NCBI GenBank assembly: GCA_021157665.1
Contig: JAGGWE010000008.1
Coordinates: 1-7,719 of the forward strand
DNA length: 7,719 bases
Source: Sulfurimonas sp.
Lineage (GTDB): Bacteria > Campylobacterota > Campylobacteria > Campylobacterales > Sulfurimonadaceae
Direction: 5' to 3'
Shown: positions 1 to 5,375 of the stretch, in pieces
How the letters are laid out: each line of letters opens with the position of its first letter
Numbering within the stretch: position 1 is the stretch's first letter
Position numbers and translations under genes: made by a program
Notes under the pieces: model-generated
Told to the model about the DNA's origin: nothing
The model's input: only the letters and a program-made list of their open reading frames with translations
The model's database searches: none

Positions 1-1077
1 CATTTTACAAATCCTCTCTACTTAGAGAGTGGTCGTATTTTAGAACCTTATGATATTGCCTATGAGACTTATGGTGAACTCAATGAAGACAAAAGTAATG
101 TGATTGTAGTTTGTCATGCACTTACCGGTTCTCATCATGCTGCAGGTGTTTATGAGGGTGAGACTAAAGCTGGTTGGTGGAATGGACTTATCGGTTCAGG
201 TAAAGCTATCGACACAGATAAATATTTTGTAATTTGCTCTAATGTTATCGGTTCTTGTTTTGGTTCAACTGGACCTATGAGTATGCAACATCCTCATCAT
301 GACCATTACCGTTATAAATTTCCAGTAGTTACAATAAAAGATATGGTTAAAGCTCAAAGAATTCTTTTTGATAGACTAGATATTCATAGAGTTTATGCGA
401 TAGTTGGTGGTTCTATGGGTGGTATGCAAGCACTTCAGTTTTCCATTCACTACCCTAACTTTGCACAAAAAATCATCTCAATGGCTGCAACTTATGCAAC
501 TCAACCTTGGGCTATCGCTTTTAACAAAGTAGCCCAAGATTCAATTCTTAAAGATCCAGATTTTAAACAAGGATATTATGATCCAGAAGTTATAGCTGAA
601 AATGGATTATCTGGTATGGCAGTAGGTAGAATGGCTGGACATATTAGTTTTTTATCCCATGAATCAATGCAAAATAAATTTGGAAGAGAATATAAAGCAA
701 CAGATGGACTTTATGAACTTTTTGGTAAATTTCAAGTTGAATCTTACCTAGAATATAATGGTTATAATTTCACTAAATGGTTTGACCCTTTAGCTTATCT
801 TTACATCACAAAAGCGATAAATATTTTTGATCTTTCTCGTGGTTTTGACAACCTAGAAGAAGCGATGAGAAAAGTTCAGTCAGAACTTCATTTGATTAGT
901 TTTAAAGATGATCTTTTATTTAAAAATAAAGAGATGAAAGTTATTGATGAAGCTTTAGATAAAGTTGGAAATACTAAACATAACTATATTGATATTGATA
1001 GTGGTTATGGTCATGATGCCTTTTTGGTTGAGTTAGAAAAATTTGATAAATATATAAAAGGGGTACTTGATGGCTAA
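1..1077 (+). CDS. metX: Homoserine O-acyltransferase (MetX family), 5'-truncated by window edge
   Basis: This protein activates homoserine, normally with acetyl-CoA, as the first committed step of methionine synthesis in the cytoplasm. The frame is open from base 1, so only the N-terminal few residues lie outside; the first in-frame GTG (100) is internal, because MetX-like sequence precedes it. It is an alpha/beta-hydrolase fold. The nucleophile elbow GGSMGGMQ has its Ser at 412-414, the D-x-L-F motif puts the catalytic Asp at 910-912, and the GHDAFL motif puts the catalytic His at 1012-1014. The oxyanion-region motif CHALTGSHHAAG is present near the start. All three triad residues are intact and the 3' end looks complete. 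The gene overlaps xseB by 8 nt, which suggests an operon. Sequence alone does not settle acetyl- versus succinyl-CoA use, so the acetyl assignment is the family default. Confidence 0.95.
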   Translation, partial: HFTNPLYLESGRILEPYDIAYETYGELNEDKSNVIVVCHALTGSHHAAGVYEGETKAGWWNGLIGSGKAIDTDKYFVICSNVIGSCFGSTGPMSMQHPHHDHYRYKFPVVTIKDMVKAQRILFDRLDIHRVYAIVGGSMGGMQALQFSIHYPNFAQKIISMAATYATQPWAIAFNKVAQDSILKDPDFKQGYYDPEVIAENGLSGMAVGRMAGHISFLSHESMQNKFGREYKATDGLYELFGKFQVESYLEYNGYNFTKWFDPLAYLYITKAINIFDLSRGFDNLEEAMRKVQSELHLISFKDDLLFKNKEMKVIDEALDKVGNTKHNYIDIDSGYGHDAFLVELEKFDKYIKGVLDG

Positions 1078-1255
1078 AGGTAATTTTGAAACAAAACTAG
1101 ATGGTGCAAAAAAAACACTTGAAATACTAATGAATCCAGAAATCACACTTCAAGATAGTGTTAAAGCTTATGAAAAAGGGATGAAAGAACTTCAAGATGC
1201 ACAAAAAATCTTAGAAGATGCACAATTAAAAATAAATGAAATAAAAGCATCTTAA
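1070..1255 (+). CDS. xseB: Exodeoxyribonuclease VII small subunit
   Basis: XseB is the small subunit that joins several copies to one XseA to form exonuclease VII, a cytoplasmic single-strand DNA nuclease. The 61-residue product is within the usual short length of the family. It has the typical pattern: an N-terminal F-E-x-x-L helix (NFETKLDGAKKTLEIL), a central turn followed by SVKAYEKGMKEL, and a C-terminal amphipathic helix ending AQLKINEI. I chose ATG 1070 rather than the adjacent in-frame TTG 1067, because it is the better codon and has an AAAGGGG ribosome-binding site about 8 nt upstream. The start lies inside the 3' end of metX (8-nt overlap). The catalytic partner xseA is not in the window. 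Confidence 0.9.
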   Translation: MAKGNFETKLDGAKKTLEILMNPEITLQDSVKAYEKGMKELQDAQKILEDAQLKINEIKAS

Positions 1256-1257
1256 AA

Positions 1258-2058
1258 ATGAGAGTAGCAGTTCTTCAACTAAACTCACAGGGGATGAGTT
1301 CTACAAAACTTTTTAACTATATTCGTGTCGCACAAAAGCAAAGTGTAAAAGTTTTAGTTCTTGGAGAGTATATTTTAAACCCATTTTTTAGAGAACTTCA
1401 AACTATGTCAATTGCAATGATAAAAGAACAAGCAACTCATCAAACTAAAATTTTAAAAGAGTTATCTTCAACTTATAACATGACAATAATTGCACCACTT
1501 ATTTTAGTTAAAAAGAAACAAATATTTAAAACTATTGCAAAATTTTCACCCTCTTCCACCTCATATTATCAACAACAACTTTTAATCAATTACTCTCATT
1601 GGAATGAAGAAAAGTTTTTTGATAATGAAATAAAATCCTTAGAATCTCCATTGGTTTTTAAAATAGATGGATTTAAATTTGCACTTATGAGTGGATTTGA
1701 ACTTCATTTTGATGAACTATTTTCTAAACTTGATAACAAAAATATTGACTGTATTTTACTTCCAAGTGTATCCACTTTTGATTCTTTTGAGAGATGGAAA
1801 AATCTAATAACTACTCGTGCATTTACTCATAACTGTTATATTTTAAGAGCAAATCGTATCGGTGAGTATCAAGATAAAGATGGCATGTGGGAATTTTACG
1901 GTGATTCACTTTTAGCCTCTCCAAATGGCGAAATCATAGAACATTTAGGTAATCGAGAAGAGCTTATGATAGTAGATATGAATCATACAGAGGTGATCCA
2001 AGCAAGAAAATTTTGGGGATTTAAAGAAGCAGTTAATAAAAGGAATTTACTATCATGA
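1258..2058 (+). CDS. Nitrilase-superfamily (carbon-nitrogen hydrolase) fold protein, probably non-catalytic
   Basis: The 266-residue product has nitrilase-fold architecture from end to end. It begins MRVAVLQLNS, has a Glu in the first active-site strand (E37, LVLGEYIL), the LLPS strand (167-170), the RAFTHNCYILRANRIGEY block (187-204) and the GDSLLASPNGEII block (215-227). The usual triad is Glu-Lys-Cys. Here the segment matching the I-C-Y-D strand reads MSGFELHF (144-151), which puts Gly146 where the nucleophilic Cys should be. The segment matching Y-R-K-x-H-L reads YYQQQLL (103-109), so the Lys also appears to be Gln. Cys165 lies in a different strand. This fits a pseudo-enzyme, with a structural or binding role as inference. 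The start is ATG 1258, two nt after the xseB stop. I see no clear ribosome-binding site, so translation may be coupled. The stop overlaps the next gene (ATGA). Amidase activity should not be assumed from the family name. Confidence 0.8.
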   Translation: MRVAVLQLNSQGMSSTKLFNYIRVAQKQSVKVLVLGEYILNPFFRELQTMSIAMIKEQATHQTKILKELSSTYNMTIIAPLILVKKKQIFKTIAKFSPSSTSYYQQQLLINYSHWNEEKFFDNEIKSLESPLVFKIDGFKFALMSGFELHFDELFSKLDNKNIDCILLPSVSTFDSFERWKNLITTRAFTHNCYILRANRIGEYQDKDGMWEFYGDSLLASPNGEIIEHLGNREELMIVDMNHTEVIQARKFWGFKEAVNKRNLLS

Positions 2059-2726
2059 TGAAATATTTCCACCGTCAAGTTCAACTTTGGGGAGAAGATA
2101 CACAAACACTTTTATCAACTAAAAAAATCGCTATTATTGGCTCTGGTGGACTTGGTTCATCTTTAGCATATGCACTTGGTGCTAGTGGTATTGGTGAGAT
2201 ACATATGATTGATTTTGATGAAGTAAGTCATCATAACATCCACAGACAAATTGCTTTTAAAACTGGTGATGAAGGCAAGAACAAGGCTGTTGTAAATGCA
2301 CAAATTATTGAGCAAAGATGCCCTTTTGTAAAAGCTATTGCACATGAGTGCGATTTTAATACTTGGGCTGACAAAGATATAGAGGTTGACTTAATTATTG
2401 ATGCAACAGATAATCTTCCAACTAGAGGAGACATAAACACTTATGCTAAGACTAAAAATCTTCCTTGGCTTTATGGAAGTGTTGAAGCTTTTCATGGTCA
2501 GATAGCTTTTATAGATGAATCATCATTCTCTGATGCTTTTAAGATAATAAATAAAACTCCAGCAGGAATTGCAGCACCTATGGTTATGCATATAGCTTCA
2601 CTTCAAGCAAATTTAGCACTTAGATTTTTAGCAGGATTAAAAGTTAAAAAAGATTTTCTTTATTATCTATTTTTTAACGATGAAGGGGAGTTAGTTACTC
2701 AGAAGTTTGGATTGCCAAAGTCATAA
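2055..2726 (+). CDS. ThiF/MoeB/HesA-family adenylation-domain (E1-like) protein
   Basis: The family uses ATP to adenylate the C-terminus of a small sulfur-carrier protein or a similar carboxylate, in the cytoplasm. The 223-residue product opens with the family lead-in YFHRQVQLWGE and has the nucleotide loop GSGGLGS (29-35). It also has the D-F-D-E-V (53-57) and N-I-H-R-Q (61-65) motifs with the Arg used in adenylation, the G-K-N-K-A lysines (74-78), and DATDN (116-120). The nucleotide-binding half therefore looks functional. The second half is short, with no CxxC pair for zinc and no Cys in the region where ThiF and MoeB carry theirs; the only cysteines are C89 and C99. It is therefore not a standard MoeB or ThiF, and no ThiS- or MoaD-like partner is in the window. 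ATG 2055 sits in an ATGA overlap with the upstream stop, and AAAAGGA lies about 11 nt before it. ATG 2058 is an alternative start. Confidence 0.85.
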   Translation: MMKYFHRQVQLWGEDTQTLLSTKKIAIIGSGGLGSSLAYALGASGIGEIHMIDFDEVSHHNIHRQIAFKTGDEGKNKAVVNAQIIEQRCPFVKAIAHECDFNTWADKDIEVDLIIDATDNLPTRGDINTYAKTKNLPWLYGSVEAFHGQIAFIDESSFSDAFKIINKTPAGIAAPMVMHIASLQANLALRFLAGLKVKKDFLYYLFFNDEGELVTQKFGLPKS

Positions 2727-2738
2727 AGACTTAGGCAA
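2712..2738. other. Imperfect hairpin at the convergent gene ends
   Basis: The arms TTGCC-A-AAGTC (2712-2722) and GACTT-A-GGCAA (2728-2738) pair as 10 bp with one internal A-A mismatch and a 5-base loop (ATAAA). The loop contains the stop codon of the E1-like gene. A run of seven A follows on the plus strand (2737-2743), and the minus-strand gene stops at 2744. This could be a shared 3'-end structure. However, neither strand has the T-run downstream of the stem that an intrinsic terminator needs; on the minus strand the T-run lies before the stem. I call it a structure, not a terminator. Confidence 0.4.
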
Positions 2739-2743
2739 AAAAA

Positions 2744-3202
2744 CTATAGTTTAGAGATATACTCTGAAACTGCTTTAATCTCATCAGCATTAAGTTTTGA
2801 TACTTGACCTTTCATAAGACCTTTCATAGCCCCACCATAAGTTCCGTCTTTATAACCATTTAATGCATTTGTTAGTTTTTCAACTGACCAAGCTTGAATA
2901 ATTTTTGATTTTCCAAGTGCAATTTTTTCACCACTTTTACCATGACAACCAGCACAAGCAGTAAAAATAGCTTTAGCATCTATTATTTTTGCTAACTCTT
3001 GAGTAACAACTTCTTTAACTACCTTTTCTACTTCAACAACAACTTCTTTTACTACCTCTTTTACCTCTTCAATCTTTGGTGTTTCAGCCTTTACTTCTTC
3101 AACCACAACCTGCTTAGGCTCAGATTTTTGTACATCTTGTTTACTTGTTTCACCACATCCAACTAAAAAAAGTGCTAAAACCATTGATAATGCTATTTTC
3201 AT
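2744..3202 (-). CDS. Lipoprotein class I cytochrome c with Val/Glu/Lys linker
   Basis: The 152-residue product is probably a membrane-anchored electron carrier on the periplasmic side. It starts with a lipoprotein signal peptide whose lipobox is LVGC, making Cys16 the lipidation site. Gly at +2 does not suggest inner-membrane retention, by E. coli rules. Residues about 30-70 form a linker of almost only Val, Glu and Lys, with VVKEVV at 50-55 and again at 61-66. The heme domain (about 72-152) has one CAGCH site (83-87) and a C-terminal helix ending SEYISKL. Met130, or less likely Met126, would be the sixth ligand, as in small c553-type cytochromes. I chose ATG 3202 because AAAGGAAG precedes it and the signal peptide begins there; the in-frame GTG at 3244 would place 14 residues before the signal. 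It is last in the minus-strand operon, 22 nt after the membrane-protein gene. The redox partner is unknown. Confidence 0.88.
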   Translation of the reverse strand: MKIALSMVLALFLVGCGETSKQDVQKSEPKQVVVEEVKAETPKIEEVKEVVKEVVVEVEKVVKEVVTQELAKIIDAKAIFTACAGCHGKSGEKIALGKSKIIQAWSVEKLTNALNGYKDGTYGGAMKGLMKGQVSKLNADEIKAVSEYISKL

Positions 3203-3206
3203 TTTT

Positions 3207-3214
3207 CTTCCTTT
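3207..3214 (-). promoter_or_regulatory. Ribosome-binding site of the cytochrome c gene
   Basis: AAAGGAAG reads on the minus strand, ending 4 nt before ATG 3202. It fixes the start at the beginning of the signal peptide rather than at the GTG at 3244. Confidence 0.75.
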
Positions 3215-3224
3215 ATTAAATTTT

Positions 3225-3554
3225 TTACTCACAACTTGAAACACTAATCATCTGTCCATAATTAGGAGTATTTTCCTTACCTATAAAAGTATAAGTACCT
3301 ACGCTTAAAGTATAATTGGAATTGTTAACATCAATACCATTACATATTATAGTTTTATTTTGTTTAAATTTTATAACTATATTCATCATTTTATCTCTTT
3401 GAGATGATGTATAAGTGTTATATCCAATTGCACTCAAAATAATAGCTAAAATTACAGATGAGATAATCAATTTTTGTTGTGAAGTAAGTTCTGTAAAATA
3501 GTGTAAAGCTAAAAAGAAAAAACTTACAACTATAATCCCTGCTAAATAAGCCAC
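3225..3554 (-). CDS. Small two-helix membrane protein of unknown function, next to murC
   Basis: I do not recognise a named family for this 109-residue product. Two hydrophobic helices are visible at about residues 2-20 and 29-46, joined by a short polar loop (TELTSQQK). After them comes a soluble tail of about 60 residues that looks beta-rich, with two cysteines (C71 and C108, the latter next to last). The positive residues after helix 2 (R53, K55, K62, K64) suggest a cytoplasmic tail by the positive-inside rule. The start is GTG 3554, which shares one base with the murC stop (TAGTG) and follows an AGAGGAA site by 7 nt. From memory, small membrane proteins follow murC in Campylobacter jejuni and Helicobacter pylori, so this may be a conserved Campylobacterota neighbour with an envelope role. 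That role is inference. Confidence 0.8.
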   Translation of the reverse strand: MAYLAGIIVVSFFFLALHYFTELTSQQKLIISSVILAIILSAIGYNTYTSSQRDKMMNIVIKFKQNKTIICNGIDVNNSNYTLSVGTYTFIGKENTPNYGQMISVSSCE

Positions 3555-4867
3555 TAAATAGTTCCTCTAATTTGATAAGTAATATCACCAGCACCAAAAC
3601 CGATGATTAAGCCTTTATCTAATACTTCTAAATCTTTTTCATCTTTTATAACTGTAATTGTATTGTTTGCTCTTTTAATTTTATCTGCCATTGTTAAATT
3701 ATATCTCTCAAACTCTTTTTCAAAGTCAATATCTCTAGGTTTTTCACCAGCAGCCCATACAGGAAGTATAATCAATTCTTGTACACCATCAAAACATTTT
3801 ATAAATTCATCTAAATTATCTATAGTACGAGAATATTTATGTGGTTGCCAAATAGCTGTTATTTTGTCAAAACCTTTTAAAGTAGCATACTCTTTTACAG
3901 ACTCAAAAGTTGCTTTAATTTCAGTTGGATGATGCCCATAATCATCAATAATAACACGATTATCTTCAGCACCAACAATATCAAATCTTTTCTTGATACC
4001 TTTAAAAGTCAAAATATTTTCTCTAATCTCTTCTATATCCATAGACTCATTTGCTGCTAAGATTGCTAGTGAAGCATCAAGAGCGATATGTTTACCAAAT
4101 CCCCAAACATCAAAACTACCTAAGTCTCTTAGTGTAAATCTAGTATAAGGCTCATTATTTATAAGAATAAACTCAATATCTGAAATCTCTTTACTTGGAT
4201 AAAGCCAATTTGCTTCAACCTCTTTTTTTAGAGTTGATAAAAATTCATCTTCAGCATTTAAGACTCTACAAGGTGCAGAGTTTATAAAAGTTTTGTATGA
4301 GTCATAAAAAAGTTCGTAGTTATAGTCATAATATTCCATATGCTCTGGCTCTGCATTTATAACAATAGCACAGTGAGGATTTGAGTTTAAAAAACTTCCA
4401 TCAGATTCATCTGCTTCAAAAAGCATTGTATCTGTCGTTTCATCATATCTAACATTTGAACCAAAAGCTTTTGATTCTGCACCAATGATAGCTGAACCAT
4501 TCATAATAGCAGTTAAAATTGCAGTAGTTGTACTCTTACCATGAGCACCAGCAACAGCATAAACTTTTCTATCATCAAGTATGCGTAAAAGTGCTTCTCT
4601 ACGAGCAAGAACTTCAATACCTTTTGCTTTAGCTTCAACTACTTCTGGATTATCAGGGCGAATAATTGCAGAATGAACTACTAAATCTTGATTAGTTATA
4701 GCAGACTTGGCATGTGGAACACATACAGTTATTCCCATTTTTCGGAGTTTTTTAGTAATTAAAGAATCAGAAATATCAGAACCACTTACTTCATGCCCCC
4801 TAAAGTGCATATACTGAGCAAGTCCAGAAATACCTATACCACCAATTCCAATAAAGTGTATCTTCAA
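3554..4867 (-). CDS. murC: UDP-N-acetylmuramate--L-alanine ligase
   Basis: MurC adds L-alanine to UDP-MurNAc using ATP, the first amino acid step of peptidoglycan precursor synthesis in the cytoplasm. The 437 residues form a complete three-domain Mur ligase. The N-terminal UDP-binding domain starts MKIHFIGIGGIGISGLA. The ATP loop is GAHGKSTTT (107-115), followed by EADESDGSF (151-159). The central-to-C-terminal signatures are DDYGHHPTEI (308-317), QPHKYSRT (341-348), AAGE (372-375) and GAGDIT (425-430). The segment that is usually H-N-x-x-N-A reads H-I-A-L-D-A (260-265), a divergence that may be lineage-specific. The start is TTG 4867, supported by the family N-terminus beginning exactly there and by AAGGGGG 9 nt upstream. 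It lies 4 nt after the previous gene and overlaps the next by one base. Its aminotransferase neighbour fits a cell-wall operon. Confidence 0.97.
   Translation of the reverse strand: MKIHFIGIGGIGISGLAQYMHFRGHEVSGSDISDSLITKKLRKMGITVCVPHAKSAITNQDLVVHSAIIRPDNPEVVEAKAKGIEVLARREALLRILDDRKVYAVAGAHGKSTTTAILTAIMNGSAIIGAESKAFGSNVRYDETTDTMLFEADESDGSFLNSNPHCAIVINAEPEHMEYYDYNYELFYDSYKTFINSAPCRVLNAEDEFLSTLKKEVEANWLYPSKEISDIEFILINNEPYTRFTLRDLGSFDVWGFGKHIALDASLAILAANESMDIEEIRENILTFKGIKKRFDIVGAEDNRVIIDDYGHHPTEIKATFESVKEYATLKGFDKITAIWQPHKYSRTIDNLDEFIKCFDGVQELIILPVWAAGEKPRDIDFEKEFERYNLTMADKIKRANNTITVIKDEKDLEVLDKGLIIGFGAGDITYQIRGTI
3562..3568 (-). promoter_or_regulatory. Ribosome-binding site deciding a GTG start
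   Basis: AGAGGAA reads on the minus strand inside the last codons of murC, 7 nt before GTG 3554. It supports that codon as the true start of the membrane-protein gene, with translation coupled to murC termination. Confidence 0.7.
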
Positions 4868-4871
4868 TATA

Positions 4872-5375
4872 TTATTCCCCCTTACTTTGGGAGTTATCCA
4901 GCAATTTTTGTGCCTCTTTTTTAAAGCTACTTATGTAAAAAGTTCCTTTTTGTTGAGTAAGTTCTATATCTGCAATATTTTCTAAAAAATCTTCTAAAGA
5001 TATATTTTCAGCAGAAGCCATCCAATGAAGTTTTAATGCCCATGAAAATTTATCATCATTTGTCATTCCGCTTAAAACTTCAAACAAAGCAGAAGCATCT
5101 TTAATCGCTCCAGCACTATAATGCTCCATTGCATATTCATATAAAGCTCTAGTTGTAGCAAAATCTTGAACTTCACTCATATCCATTTTTCTATGGCTTT
5201 CAAGTGTTTCAGTCAACTTTTCTAATGCCATATCAAGAATATTTGCATAAAAACCTTGAAGTGTCTCCTCATCAAAAGCTTCATGAGCCTCTTGTTCTAA
5301 AACATAAAGTGATGCTATATCCGAATCTTGTTGTGCCTTTAAAACTTTTGTTTTTAGTTCCTCTATTTTACTCAC
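4872..5375 (-). CDS. Helical protein of unknown function with a TPR-like segment
   Basis: I do not recognise a named family for this 167-residue protein. It has no signal peptide or membrane segment, is acidic, and appears to be almost wholly alpha-helical. Residues about 76-110 look like one tetratricopeptide-type helix pair: ALYEYAMEHYSAGAIKDA followed by SALFEVLSGMTNDDKF, with small residues and aromatics spaced as in TPRs. The pattern L-Y-x-x-A-x-x-x-Y-x-x-G-x-x-x-D-A is reminiscent of SycD/LcrH-type chaperones, but a single repeat is weak evidence and no secretion genes are nearby. The start is GTG 5375, with a strong AAGGAG site 7 nt upstream, and it overlaps the aminotransferase gene by 8 nt. 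Its fixed place between that gene and murC suggests co-expression with cell-wall synthesis; a scaffold or adaptor role is only a guess. Confidence 0.8.
   Translation of the reverse strand: MSKIEELKTKVLKAQQDSDIASLYVLEQEAHEAFDEETLQGFYANILDMALEKLTETLESHRKMDMSEVQDFATTRALYEYAMEHYSAGAIKDASALFEVLSGMTNDDKFSWALKLHWMASAENISLEDFLENIADIELTQQKGTFYISSFKKEAQKLLDNSQSKGE
4877..4883 (-). promoter_or_regulatory. Ribosome-binding site deciding the TTG start of murC
   Basis: AAGGGGG reads on the minus strand within the end of the preceding gene, 9 nt before TTG 4867. The preceding gene's stop (4872-4874) lies in between, so no longer N-terminal extension is likely. Confidence 0.75.

Noticed and set aside
100..102. 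GTG as the start of metX
   Set aside because: The frame is open to base 1 and the preceding codons (LEPYDIAYETYGELNE) are typical MetX sequence, so the real start is left of the window.
2163..2440. Two open frames on the minus strand inside the ThiF-like gene
   Set aside because: They lie antisense to a strongly conserved coding region, have no ribosome site or recognisable domain, and look like frame shadows.
3346..3351. TATAAT on the minus strand inside the membrane-protein gene, a possible internal promoter for cytochrome c
   Set aside because: Such hexamers are common in DNA this AT-rich, it lies about 145 nt before the cytochrome start, and no second promoter element was seen.
3603..3932. 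Plus-strand open frame inside murC
   Set aside because: It is antisense to conserved MurC motifs and has no supporting signals.
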